30,609 bases of DNA from Cristatella mucedo (GCA_009760855.2 WPIO01000528.1:1-30609); one strand, 5' to 3'. Positions 18,871 to 29,370 are shown, numbered from the stretch's first letter. Translations and numbers: made by a program. Notes: generated by a model from the letters alone, not told the origin.

Positions 18871-18981
18871 GTAGGTTTTTCAAAAAACGCGTATTGCTCA
18901 ACTTACTTACTAATACTAAGATATTGCTGTGATAAAATATAAATTAATCAATTCGTAACTGATCTGTTTTTTATTTCACAG
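18871..18981 (+). other. Intron of the hAT transposase gene (111 bp)
   Basis: Donor CAG|GTAGGT at 18868-18876, branch-like TTACTAATAC near 18907-18916, and acceptor TTTTTTATTTCACAG ending at 18981. The sequence is AT-rich relative to its flanks. The transposase ATG follows seven bases after the acceptor. Confidence 0.6.
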
Positions 18982-18987
18982 AGAAAA

Positions 18988-20786
18988 ATGGCGGCGAATG
19001 TGATTACTAGAAAAAACGAAAAATTGACGCAGAATGAAGACTTTTCAAAGCAACTTGGACTGTAGACTACTTTGTAATGGAACGCTTCGGTAGGATAATG
19101 TGCCTAATATGCCAAGAAACAATTGCTGTTGCAAAGGAGTACAATGTTAAGCGACATTTTTCAACGAAGCATGGCGACAGGTACAACAGCCTGACTGGTC
19201 AACTTCGAATCGATCGAGTGAACTCGTTGAAACAGAGCGTCATCGGACAGCAGTCATTGTTTACAGCAGTCAGCAACAAGTCTGAGGCTTCAACCAAAGT
19301 AAGTTTTGTAATAGCTGAAGCTAAAGCTAAGCTGGGGAAAGCATTTTCCGATGGCGAATTTGTTAATGAATGCCTTATGCTGTTTACTAGTGTGGTCTGT
19401 CTAGAAAAGAAGTCAGAAGTAGAGAAAGTCAGTCTTTCTCATCAAACGGTTGCGAGAAGAGTTAAAGAGCTCGCATCCAACATAGAAGAAAGTCTCACTA
19501 AAAGACTTGCTCAATGAGAATTTTATTCTCTGGCGCTCGACGAAAGCACGGACAATAGCGATACAGCTCAACCGTCGGTGTTTGTACGCGGAGTAACAGG
19601 AAAAATTGTCATTATCGAAGAACTGTTGTATATATGTTCAATGAAAGGCACTAAAACGGGGAGGTATATTTTGGATCAGGTCAAGAGGGTCCTCACAAAA
19701 TTTAATCTTCCTGAAACTAAATTGATTGGTTTAACCACAGACGGAGCCCCTTCAATAACAGGTAGACACAATGGATTTGTATCATTAATGATACAATTAG
19801 CACCTCACAAAATTCTCAGTCATCACTGCATCATCCACCAAGAACAGCGATGTGCAAAGGTCCTGAGCATGCAACATGTAATGGACAATATAGTTTCAAC
19901 AGTCAATGTGATATGGTCTCGTGAGCTAAACCACAGACAATTTCAGGCTTTCCTTGAAGAGTTGGGATCAGATCATTGTGACGTTATCTATTTCTGCCAA
20001 GTCCATTGGCTAAGTAGGGCAAACACGTTAGCCAGATTTTGGTCACTTCGGGACGAAATAAAAACATTTATGACAGAAAAGGGAAAAGATGATGGCTTCC
20101 TCGATGACCAGCAGTGGTTGAATGACGTGGCTTTTTTGGTGGACATGACCAAACATCTTGCCGATCTTAATGTCAAACTCCAAGGTAAGGATCAACTGGT
20201 CCATAAAATGTATGACTGTGTTGTCGCGTTTGTGCAAAAGCTGAAACTTTTCCGGAAACACTTAGATCAGACGAAACTGTTACATTTCACAACACTAGCA
20301 ACAAGATCGCCTGAAACGCTGGCTCATATGAAGTACTCCACTCTTGTTAGCAAACTTGCTGATGAATTCGAAGATAGGTTTCAGGAATTCCAACAACATG
20401 CGGATGACATGAACATGATTGGTAATCCATTTAATATCGATCCCTCTGATGCACCTGATGAATTTCAACTTGAACTAATCGACATTCATAATGACAGCAA
20501 TTTAAAAACTGCTTATGATCAGCATGACCTTGTTACCTTTTACAAGCAGTATGTTACTTCAGAGTATTTTCCTAACCTAGCCAAACATGCTTGCAGTTAT
20601 ATTGCACTTTTTGGCAGCACATATTGCTGTGAACAGCTTTTTTCCAAACTGAAAAATGTGAAAACAAAGGCTCGATCCGTTCTCACAGATGAACATTTAT
20701 CAGGAATCCTTAGAATTGCCACATCCACTGTTGCAGCAGATGTCGACTTTTTATGCAAACAAAAACAATTCCAAATATCTCATTGA
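18988..20786 (+). pseudogene. hAT transposase (Charlie/GTF2IRD2/SCAND3-like), nearly full length with one frameshift and one stop
   Basis: A cut-and-paste DNA transposase of the hAT superfamily. The N-terminus (ATG 18988) shifts frame near 19050-19058 and continues with WTVDYFVMERFGRIM. The BED-type zinc finger is CLIC....H-x4-H (19101-19172). A TGA at 19515-19517 interrupts the frame just before the first catalytic Asp (ALDESTD, Asp at 19539). The second Asp is in TTDGAPS (19740) and the Glu in CCEQLFSKLKN (20631), followed by the hAT dimerisation segment and a stop at 20787. HCIIHQE and LNHRQF are typical of this lineage. The usual R of the RW motif is His here (VHWLSR, 20001-20018). Length is close to 600 codons, normal for the family. 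The TGA and the R-to-H change could both be CpG transitions. It is probably inactive. A recognisable 3' end at 21184 and an upstream intron support an originally complete element. Confidence 0.92.
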
Positions 20787-20789
20787 TGC

Positions 20790-21112
20790 CTGCAGTGCAG
20801 AAGACATTGAATACCTGTGGCATTTAATTAATCCGAAGACATTAATATTATGTGAGTCCTTGTCATGTAATTTTGTAAGTTTTATAAGTTTCTGTCTTCA
20901 TGTCATTAACATAAAAATCCAAAAGTAAAAGATTGGCCTTGATATCTATCGAATTATTTTTCAGGACACGTGATTAAATGTTTACTATTTATTATTTTTA
21001 ATTATAATTATGCTAAAAAATACTATTTTATTGCGGTTTATCGATTAAGTATAATAGTAATAGTCGTACTAAATTACGATCTTATTTTCTGATGCGGTCA
21101 ACTATGCCAATT
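20790..21112. other. hAT 3' non-coding region, AT-rich
   Basis: AT-rich sequence between the transposase stop and the terminal repeat. It has no further coding motif and belongs to the element. Confidence 0.6.
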
Positions 21113-21114
21113 TA

Positions 21115-21184
21115 CATGTGGCCCCCCGGACCTTTAAAATTTTTGAAAGGTGGCCCCCCAATGCAAAAAGGTTGGACACCCCTG
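21115..21184 (-). repeat. hAT 3' terminal inverted repeat and subterminal repeats
   Basis: Read from 21184 on the minus strand the end is CAGGGGTGTCCAACCTTTTT, then gcattggggggccacc. This is the characteristic terminus of Charlie-like hAT elements. The motif gtggcccccc occurs twice (about 21119 and 21151), as expected of subterminal transposase-binding repeats. Confidence 0.8.
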
Positions 21185-21399
21185 CCTTATAGTAAGGCCT
21201 ATTGTCAAGCTCTAGCGGGTGGATGAAGAATACCAGGAGGAGGCGTTGCGTGAAGTGTGGGGAAGTAGTTACAACCATCCAGGTTTGCAAAGGTGTCATC
21301 AAGTGTCTGCAGCTGACAACAGTTGCAGCATATTGCCTTATTCAGACAACCGGGATCGGCGCATACACGCAGTATCTCCGATCCAGGCTTTGTGACTAG
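21185..21399. other. Spacer with no clear feature
   Basis: No gene seen. The sequence immediately after the hAT end (ccttatag) would be the target-site duplication if one were preserved. Confidence 0.35.
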
Positions 21400-21490
21400 C
21401 ACAGTGACGAGGCTTGTCTGTTGTGAGCGTCGCAGTTGTCACGCCGAGCCACTTCTCGCCGATATGCACTGTCCCCCAATCAAGAAGCCC
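21400..21490 (+). mobile_element. L2 reverse-transcriptase C-terminal fragment
   Basis: gacgaggcttgtctgttgtg, agcgtcgcagttgtcacgc and cacttctcgccgatatgcac match 16187-16250 of the main L2 copy. The piece comes from downstream of the domain that follows it at 21540, so it is a separate insertion or a rearranged piece. Confidence 0.65.
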
Positions 21491-21539
21491 GTAAACCCAG
21501 GTTCTGTCCTTGAGATCTGTCATAGTTAGACTGATACTC

Positions 21540-22395
21540 AAAAAGCCTGGTTTAGAATCGGAGGTGATTGCAAACTATCGTCCAGTTTCTTTTCTTCCTT
21601 GTTGACAAATATTCATGGAAAATGGTCACTATGCAGCTGGTAGCACACATTGAAAAGAATATCTAAAAAAAATTCAATTGGTTTCAAGTGGCAGCGCTCC
21701 ATTGAAGCTGCTCTCCTTCATGTAACCAATGGTATCCTATGCCGTAAGCGCGACGAGAATCCAAGTGCCCTAGCACTGCTAGATCTATCAGCTGCCTTCG
21801 GCATCATTGATCACGATGTCCTACCTGAACGATACGATTGAGAAAAACGCTCTGTCTGACAGACGAGGCACTGGCACAAATTAAATCGTACTAGCCCGAT
21901 TGTGTTCAGTCTTGGGCGTGTGGGGTCAGGCCATATCGATCAGACCAGTCACATGTGGAGTCCCTAACGGGTCCGTCCTTGATCCTTTGCTGTTCTCTAT
22001 TTATATTCAGCCTCTGGTAAAAGTTATTCAGGTCTATTAACTTGGTTATCACATTTATGCTGACGATACTCAGCTGTATTTGTTATTTAAACCGTCGGAA
22101 TCTGCTGTATCCACTAAGGAACTGCATGCTTGCTTTGCAGACATTAGATCCTAGATGTCCGCAAATATCCTTAAGCTAAACGAAGATAAAACTGAATTGC
22201 ATCTCAAAGAACACCAGAAGTGAGCTGCTTGAATGGAATCATTTGCTCTTGCACTATGCCACGGCCACAAAGCAGCTGTAACCATGCGAATGGAATCCAG
22301 GTTTCGTCTGTGACAACCACCTACATTTTGAAAGCTTTATTAAGAAGACTGCCTCCGCAGCTAGCCAATCACGTCTGATGCATACATTACATTAG
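21540..22395 (+). pseudogene. L2 reverse transcriptase relic, central domain
   Basis: A degenerate plus-strand coding sequence with recognisable RT motifs in order. IEAALLHVTNGILC and LALLDLSAAFGIIDHDVL (the A-motif region, usually LDLSAAFDTIDH, here with Gly for the Asp) lie at about 21700-21825. GVPNGSVLDPLLFSIYIQPL follows near 21958-22016. An intact YADD box is at 22056-22067, and LKLNEDKTEL at about 22171-22198. A later segment (GFVCDNHLHFESFIKKTA, about 22293-22346) corresponds to NLGVIFQSDLPLDDHV in the main copy. Several stops and shifts interrupt it, and it is a more diverged copy than 15542-16543. Confidence 0.82.
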
Positions 22396-22487
22396 GGACT
22401 ACCCACCTTTGTGGCTTGCAAAATTCAATTTCTTTTCTAGCTCTTTGGTTCTGTCTAGGTGGATTATTAAATGAGCGACAAATAATT

Positions 22488-22490
<3 letters not shown>

Positions 22491-22534
<44 letters not shown>

Positions 22535-22695
22535 GTAGGGAAAGGAGGAGAGGCGAGAAGAGAGAAATTAAGAGAGAAACGAACGGAGAAAACGAACGAG
22601 AGAGAGAAATGAAAATATGGAGTTAGAGAGAAGCTTAGAGAGAAACGGAGAGAAATGTAGAGGAAGGGAGAGAGAAAGCAAGATAGCAAAGAGGA
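22491..22695. repeat. (GA)n and purine-rich repeat
   Basis: Pure GA at 22493-22528, then imperfect purine-rich repeats (gagaaacggagagaaat type) to about 22690. Confidence 0.93.
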
Positions 22696-23500
22696 GGAAA
22701 CAATTGGCAGAATCCGCTTAATCAAGAACACAAGTAGAAATTCGTTATGGTGCAAGGAACACCAATATTTATATTGAGGCCACTGAGACCGACTAGAATA
22801 CTCTCAGTCATTAATGTCGAGAAATTGCTTTGCTATCAAGTGAAAGTTTCAGACATACAGGCTGCTTCAAGGAAGTGTGAACAGTTCGATGTGCTGAAAG
22901 ACAGGCAGCAAGTTATGCACAAGTACAGTTTTGCGTCATCTGGGCAAAAATTAAATCCTAGATTGTGCTAAATGATTGAATCAACAGTGGAGATAAAATA
23001 AATTGCCAAAAGAAGTGAAGCACGCAGAGAGACCGCACCCCGCGTACCGTAAACGTTCAGCGGATAATTAGAGCTCACTAACAAAATGCTCTGAAATCTT
23101 CCACGGAGGTAGGACTTAATTACTTGAACCGCAATAACAGTGACGCCCAGGCGAGACGTTGAGGAAGAATCGATGATCGATCGACAGTGTCAAGTATCGG
23201 GGCTGCAATATCCACCGGAAAAATCAAAGAGGCTAGGCCCGAATCGGCATTTATGCACAGGTCTTGACATACTCAAAGAAAGTGCAGACAATGTGAAGGA
23301 ATTAGCTCTATGCAAATGGCTGAAACTTACTCGCTGTAGGTTTTAATATTTACCTGGCGGCCGCTCCTCATTCCACTACCTTCGAAGTGAACGGTGGTCG
23401 TGAGACAGGACCGAAGTCGCTCCTTGGATGTACGATCGACTTCGGAGAGTGAGAGGACAAAATGGCCATTTGAAGGATTCAGAAACAAGACCCGAAGCAA
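22696..23500. other. Unassigned sequence
   Basis: No gene, repeat or element end recognised. Short plus-strand frames (74 and 68 codons) have no supporting features. Confidence 0.35.
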
Positions 23501-23510
23501 AGATCGCGTG

Positions 23511-23519
23511 TATTTATAA
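23511..23519 (+). promoter_or_regulatory. TATA-like motif upstream of a CpG-rich block
   Basis: tatttataag at 23511-23520 preceded by agatcgcgtg. The CpG-rich block starts about 50 bp downstream. Weak on its own. Confidence 0.25.
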
Positions 23520-23559
23520 GTTAGTTGAGCAATGTGTAGCGGTCAAGTTTAGCATCTCC

Positions 23560-24220
23560 GGAGGATTGCGGTCGCGGCCGATGCAGTACCGTTGCCCTTA
23601 AATGGCGCGGCGGCTGCCTCGGCGTACCGCAATGTCCGTGCCGCGGCCGGCCACCGCCGCTGCTGCCGCTTCGCACAAGGACAACGGCACACGCCGTCGG
23701 TCGGGGCCCGCGAGCGCGTGCGCGGCCTCGTGCCGGCGCGTGCAGGCGCCGTCCAGCGCGCGGCCGCGACACGGCGGGCGCTCCGTAAAGTGCAGTTTGA
23801 GCATCAGCGAGAGGCGGAGCACCGGAAACGCACGAATTTACATGGGCTCGAGGCCGGTCATTTACGACGACACTCGAACGACGGATGGCCGACGACCCGT
23901 TGCTGCGGCCGGAAGGGAAACACGCTTCCCGGAAGTCCCCAACACCCGACGACAGAGCTCTTCTTCGGCGTCTGCTCTTGAAGACGTGCCGTGCAGCGAA
24001 TTCGTCGTCGTATGCGCAGGCGAAAGCGCCATGCAGTGCAGCGACTCGCTGGAGCGCGGCCGCTCCGACTGGTTCTCAGCGCCTCGCCTCGTCGCACGAT
24101 CTTACTTCTTCCGGCGGCAGCTAATGGCCGCCGGAAGAACCCGCTTTCGCTATGTGCGCGGTTGCAGTCGCTTGAGCGACCACCTTCGAAATGTCTTCCG
24201 TCGCAGCGAGGCTCAAGCCA
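23560..24220. other. CpG-rich block with long open frames on both strands
   Basis: Dense CpG, with runs of Arg/Ala/Pro codons in every frame. The longest plus-strand frame starts at ATG 23602 and runs out into the AT-rich repeat at 24276. The longest minus-strand frame (24643-23858) also crosses the AT repeat. Neither shows a recognisable domain, so this is better described as a CpG island-like region, possibly a promoter or first exon linked to the TATA-like motif at 23511. Confidence 0.35.
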
Positions 24221-24221
24221 T

Positions 24222-24330
24222 AGTAATAACAGAAGTAATAATAATAAGTACAATACAATATATAATAATAATATAATATATAAATAATAATAAATAAATA
24301 ATAATATATATATAATAAATAATAAGCATA
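24222..24330. repeat. AT-rich (TAA/TA)n microsatellite
   Basis: An abrupt island of taataataata and tatatata repeats inside CpG-rich DNA. It may be the relic tail of a retroelement, but no L2 or SINE body is recognisable beside it. Confidence 0.9.
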
Positions 24331-24688
24331 GCGTTCGCATAGCAGCGCCATTAGAGAAGATGGCTCCTTCTCTGGGCACACGACTCTGGCTACTGCGGCT
24401 GAACAGCGGACACTGGGGTAATGGCCGCGCCGTGCCGGCGTCGTTTTTGACAGCCCCGCGTGGGCCGCGGTAGGTGCGACGACCGTCGTGTCTGTGCCGT
24501 GGAGAAAGCGATCGGCTCACCGCCGCTGGCCAGGCGACGGCGTCACCTTGCGTTGATCGGATGCTGCGTTTGCGACCGGCAGCGAAAGTCCTCTGATCCG
24601 GCCGCGGTCGCACCAGCTTCCGGCACGCGGTCACGTGCTGCACTCTAAACTGCGGTGGCTGCCTGCGCTTTCGCGACCAGTCGGCAGG
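24331..24688. other. GC-rich 3' flank of paralog B
   Basis: CpG-rich with no gene recognised. Contains AGAAGATGGCTCC near 24355-24367. On the minus strand it is the expected 3' UTR and downstream region of paralog B. No AATAAA was found near the stop. Confidence 0.35.
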
Positions 24689-25374
24689 CTAAAGCAGCGT
24701 GCAGACGCACGTGGTGTTCTCGTAGCCGGCGTATCCGACCCGTCTGCCGGGCATTAAGATCTCTTCCTGCACCACCATGCCGCCGGGTCCCACCCCGGTG
24801 ATCACTTCGACGCCACTCCTCACGGGCATTCCGACGCTCACAGCGGCTCCGGGCATGATGACCTGTTCCTGCACCGTGATGCCGCCGCCGCCTACTCTTA
24901 CCGTTCCGACGCCACCCATCGTGGTCATTCCGACCCCGCCCATCACGGGCATTCCGACGCTCACAGCGGCTCCGGGCATGATGACCTGTTCCTGCACCGT
25001 GATGCCGCCGCCGCCTACTCTTACCGTTCCGACGCCACCCATCGTGGTCATTCCGACCCCGCCCATCACGGGCATTCCGACGCTCACAGCGGCTCCGGGC
25101 ATGATGACCTGTTCCTGCACCGTGATGCCGCCGCCGCCTACTCTTACCGTTCCGACGCCACCCATCGTGGTCATTCCGACCCCGCCCATCACGGGCATTC
25201 CGACGCTCACAGCGGCTCCGGGCATGACGATCTCTTCCTTCAACATCATGCCGCCGCCGCCTACTCCCACCGTTCCGATGCCGCCCACCATGGGCATCCC
25301 GGCGTTGAAGGTGACGCCGCCGTTCATCGCCATGTTACCCGTCATTCCCGGATACGCCATGTTCACGTTCATAC
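24689..25374 (-). CDS. Gly/Met/Val-rich repeat protein, paralog B, last exon, open, C-terminal CTLL
   Basis: The minus-strand frame is open from an acceptor (CTTCTGCTTCAG, AG at 25375-25376) to TAG at 24689-24691. The first ATG (25372) is two bases inside the exon, so the start may be there or in an unseen upstream exon. It encodes MNVNMAYPGMTGNMAMNGGV, one diverged repeat, then tandem 41-residue repeats (VGMPVMGGVGMTTMGGVGTV, RVGGGGITVQEQVIMPGAAV, S). Three of these are encoded by perfect 123-bp copies at 24828-25196. A 34-residue-type repeat (GVEVITGVGPGGMVVQEEIL) and the tail YENTTCVCTLL follow. Alternating glycine turns and Val/Ile/Met-rich strands suggest a beta-rich repeat fold. CTLL fits a CaaL geranylgeranylation site, and the extra Cys of CVC could be palmitoylated, so membrane anchoring is inferred. 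No signal peptide or membrane span is seen and no family is recognised. Confidence 0.6.
24828..25196 (-). repeat. Three perfect 123-bp coding repeats
   Basis: attccgacgctcacagcgg recurs at 24828, 24951 and 25074, and a fourth block starts at 25197. The three intervening 123-bp units read as identical. 123 bp is 41 codons, so the array can expand or contract without changing the frame. Confidence 0.92.
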
Positions 25375-25390
25375 CTGAAGCAGAAGTGCA
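25375..25390 (-). promoter_or_regulatory. Splice acceptor of paralog B exon
   Basis: The minus strand reads GCACTTCTGCTTCAG ending at 25375, matching the acceptor of paralog A in position and phase. Confidence 0.5.
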
Positions 25391-26712
25391 CGAACTCTCG
25401 ATTGAGCAGGGCTTCCTTGCAACGTACGGCGTGCTAGAAGCGGACGCGGCAAAATCGAGCAGCTTTCGAGACTTGCAAAGATTGCCCTTTATCGTTAATC
25501 ATTAATGCGCGTGCGACATTGATCGAGCCGCTGCCGCGATCGGCGTCATGTCAACGGTCACGGCAGCTCATCCCGTTGTTTTCCCTTAGCCGATGCTGGA
25601 GATCAACTGGATTCAACGAAACGATGGCGATAATGTTTTGCTTGCCACTCCAACGGCGTTTCCAACGGTTGGAGGTTCGCGGACGGACGAAAACGATTAA
25701 GAAGTACGGGCGGATGCTCGCAATGCCGAAACGGGGCAATGTCGTTCGCTGCGGACGTGGTGCAGAGACCGCAGCCTCGCAAAAATCCTGAGATCTCTCC
25801 GCCGTTACAAACATTCCGAGCACTGACACGTTTCTTTTGACAGGGCTACCAAAGCCGCCAGCGCCAGCACCAGCGTTGCCGAAGAGCTCGTCCGAGGACA
25901 GCTGATTTCCTTTAGATTTACGCAGGAAGAAATCTGGTCGAGATTACGTCTCGCAAAGACATACCTCGGCGTAGGACGTTCCGCGCGGTAGGAGCGGTCA
26001 ATGACGAGGCGGCTCCGGGACGGGCGCCAGCGAGAGGGACCGGATTGCCAGGGTCCGGCATGGATACATATGTGCACGGCCAGACGATGGGCGCAATGCG
26101 CGGCGTGTCCGCGTGCAGGCGGCTTTAATCCACCGCCGCCGCCGCCGCCGCGCTCTCTGAGACGCAGTGAGCACGATCCAGATCAAGTCCTAGCAGGCCC
26201 GACCTTTGAATCCGCGCGAGATCTTTGGAATCGCATTTGATCTCGCTTGATTAAATCCTACACATCTTCCTCACCATCCTGACCCTAGATAATTTCGCGA
26301 ACGCTGACATTTCACAGACGAAAAAATGTCCATTTGGAAGCTGCGGCTGGAGGCGGCGGAAGGATTGCCAGCTGCGGCCAGGGGGTGGAGCGAGACTCAC
26401 GTAGGGAATAAAAACTATGCGCACAATCTGTGCGTTTATTAGACGCGAACTCGCTGGCCGCTCGTAGAATGAAAGCGCGACACCTAGATAGCTCATGCTC
26501 CAGCTTTCTAATCTTCAGGAACACGAAAGTGAATCCCGAGCAAAAACGAACGCAGAGTGCTAGAGAATTTGTGTTACGAAGGTTAGTTCGCATTCCATGT
26601 TCAGCGTGTGCTCGCAAGACCCCGTGCTGATTCCGGGTAAGGCCGAGGATCAACAAAAGAGCAATCGCCAGGTGGGGAGCATTGTTCAGCCGTATCTCCG
26701 TCTTTAGTGGCT
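25391..26712. repeat. Duplicated unit B, upstream region of paralog B
   Basis: Collinear with 13.2-13.46 kb and 14.99-15.54 kb of copy A. It contains a (gcc)n run at 26131-26150. About 26490-26712 has no counterpart in copy A, where an L2 lies instead. No gene recognised; any 5' exon of paralog B should be here or further right. Confidence 0.6.
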
Positions 26713-27119
26713 TTCGAGGCGTGCGCCCTATAATGGGCGGTCAAGGTCGCTGTCCTTCTGCTCTTGGCAAAGCCGGGGCGAACGCCGGCCGCCTCCGCGG
26801 CGAGCCGCCATGTTACAGGCGCTGTCGTTATGATAGCTTCCGGTTGATAAATTATAGTTTTGACGAAAGCGTTCCATGATTCGCACTCGAGGTTTGTCCG
26901 CCATCGGCGTTGAATTCAAAAAGCAGTCAGCGTTGATGAAAGGTAATTATGTTGATAAGAAGAGAAGCAGAAAGAGCTCGCTTTCAAGCGCATTTGTGAG
27001 ACGTGATCTCGCGAGTCTCGATCGCACTCGGCAGTCATCTTCTTGTCGAATTCCAGATAGAGCGAGCAGCCAGTAAGCTACTGTCTTCAACCGCAACCTC
27101 GGCTGCTTCGCACTGTCAG
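26713..27119. repeat. Duplicated unit B, moderately diverged segment
   Basis: Pairs with 16815-17195. Blocks such as ggttgataaattatag and agaagcagaaagagctcgc are shared with frequent substitutions between them. Confidence 0.75.
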
Positions 27120-27965
27120 AGCAACCGTTAGCAGGTGTCTCTGATCGGCTGGTTGCGTTCTGCTTGCGGAGCGCCGTGTCCCACGCTCCGCACGGACAAC
27201 GACAGGTCGGCTCTTCTCTCCGACACAACGCGTCCAGCAGCGCTAGTCTCACAACTCTCGATTTCCGCCTCGGCCGGAGCGGCTGCCACCGCCGGAGCAT
27301 TGCTAAGCAACGAGCATCATCTTTTTGGAAGCATTGTGCGTTGGTAACGCCGCCATTCAACGTCTCATAGACCTGCCGTACTAAGGCCCGGCCCTACGGC
27401 CAGCACCTAAGTTTGGCCGTCGCATAGTCGTCAGGGGTGGCAAGCCTTGGTACGCGAGCTACAGGTTTCGCGTGCCTCGCGGTGCCAGCGCGTCATCGCA
27501 GTCGAGGCTGAAGCTGGAGCTGTAGTTTAGGGCTCGCTGTGATGCACTGCTAGCCGCAGCTGATGGAGAATTCTCGTAAGCAACACGAAAGAAACTAGCT
27601 AGCAAATTCCACTCGGTGCAGTTGGAATGCAGACGTGTGCCCTCGCTGCTGAAGGCCACGGACCACTAGCTGTATTGCTATCGACCTTTGCATTGTCCGT
27701 CGCGACCCCCTTCTTCGTGGTTTTCTCTCGCGTGAAATCTTAGCAGTAGGAATCGCAGGTCGGGCTTTTAAATGGCAGGGCTAAAATTATCGGCCGCATG
27801 AAGTGACAACTCTGTTTGGTGGGAGACTAGTGACATGAGACAGGTGAAGATGGGACGAAGGCGAGCAAGGTAAGATGGCTGGCTGCTAATTGTTGGAGTG
27901 ATCCTTTTGTCTGATTTAGCTAAGCAGCATCTCTCCAACCCTTAGGGGAAGAAAGAGAGTGTTAG
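27120..27965. repeat. Near-identical block, copy 2 (pair of 17196-18040)
   Basis: About 98% identical to copy 1. It includes caggggtggcaagccttgg at about 27431, the same candidate hAT end as at 17507, but no transposase follows in this copy. After 27965 the two copies diverge into different GA-rich repeat arrays. Confidence 0.9.
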
Positions 27966-28648
27966 AGTTTTATAGAAAGAGCGAGACAGACAGACAGGCA
28001 TACGGACAGACAGAGCGAGAGAGAAAAGACAGAGTCAGAGACACGACAGAGAGATAGAGAGAAAAGGAGAGAGATAAAGAGATAATAGGAGAGAAAGAGA
28101 GAGAGAGAGTGAACCAGAGAAAGGAAAAGAGAGGGAGAGAGTAAAAGAGATGATGAGAGGCGAAGTAAAAGAGATAGGAGAAGAGAGCAAGTGAAGGTAC
28201 GAGAGCGCCAAGAGAAAGAGAGATATAGAGCGAGAGGAAGAAGGAGAGGGGAAGGGGAGAGATAGAGAGGCGGAGAGAGAGACAAAGAGAAAGAGAGACC
28301 GAGAGTCAGAGCCACAGGGTGACTGAGACACGGAGATACGGAGAGACAGAGAGACAGAGAGACAGAGAGATACAAAAAGTGAGAGATAGAGAGAGACAGA
28401 GTCAGAGCCACAGAGTGACTTAAAGACAAAGAGACAGAGAGACGGGGTAACAGAGGGACAGAGACAGAGAGATACAAAAAGAGAAAGAGACAGAGAGAGG
28501 CAGAGAGAGACAGAGAGAGAGACAGAGACAGAGGGAGAAACAGAGAAACACAGAGAGATTCAGAGAGAGACAGAGAGAGACACAGAAAGGGACACAGAGT
28601 GAGACAGATAGAGACAGAGAGACAGACAGAGATAGAGAGAGATATATT

Positions 28649-28696
<48 letters not shown>

Positions 28697-28724
28697 GAGA
28701 GAGAGTGAGAGAGAGAGATGGGAG

Positions 28725-28788
<64 letters not shown>

Positions 28789-28813
28789 AAGAGAGAGGGT
28801 GAAGACAGAAGAG

Positions 28814-28844
<31 letters not shown>

Positions 28845-29370
28845 GGAGGGCGACAAACAGGAGGGAGAGAGAGAGAGGAGAAATAGAGGGAGAGAGTGAC
28901 AAAGAGGGGTAAGAGAGAGCCTAGAGAGTGAGAGAGAGAGAGATACGGAGAAAAAGGAGGGTGTGACAAGTAGAGAGAGAGAGAGAGAGTGAAAGAGAGA
29001 GTGAGAGAGAGAGTGAGAGAGACAGAGTTAGAGAGAGAGACGGAGAGAGACGCAGAGAGAAAGAGAGAGAGAGAGAGAGAGAGGAGAGGAGAGATTGAGA
29101 GAAGAGTCGATGAGGAGGAGAGAAGACAGGAGGATAGGAGAGAGAGTGAGGATGAGTGAAGATAGGAGAGAGAGATAAGAGAGAGAGGGAGAAGAGAGAG
29201 TGAGGCTGAGAGAGAGAGAGTGAGGAGAGAGAGAGAGAGAGAGGTGCGAAGAGGAGACGAGAGTGAGAGAGATGAGAGGGTGAGAGAGTGAGAGAAGAGG
29301 AGGAGAGAGAAGAGAGAGAGCGAGAGAGAGACGAGAGAGGAAAGAGGAGGGGGGTGACACAGAAGAGAGA
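27966..29370. repeat. GA-rich repeat array
   Basis: Imperfect gagaca, gaga and gagtga repeats. The gtcagagccacagggtgactgag motif occurs near 28306 and a variant near 28401. Pure (GA)n is at about 28652-28690 and 28730-28780. A 547-codon minus-strand frame (29605-27962) is a Ser/Leu low-complexity artefact of the repeat. Confidence 0.93.

Noticed and set aside
23858-24643. A 261-codon minus-strand frame with an Ile/Leu/Tyr-rich middle that looks like a membrane segment
   Set aside because: The hydrophobic part is the (TAA/TA)n microsatellite at 24222-24330 in translation; flanks are Arg-rich GC sequence.
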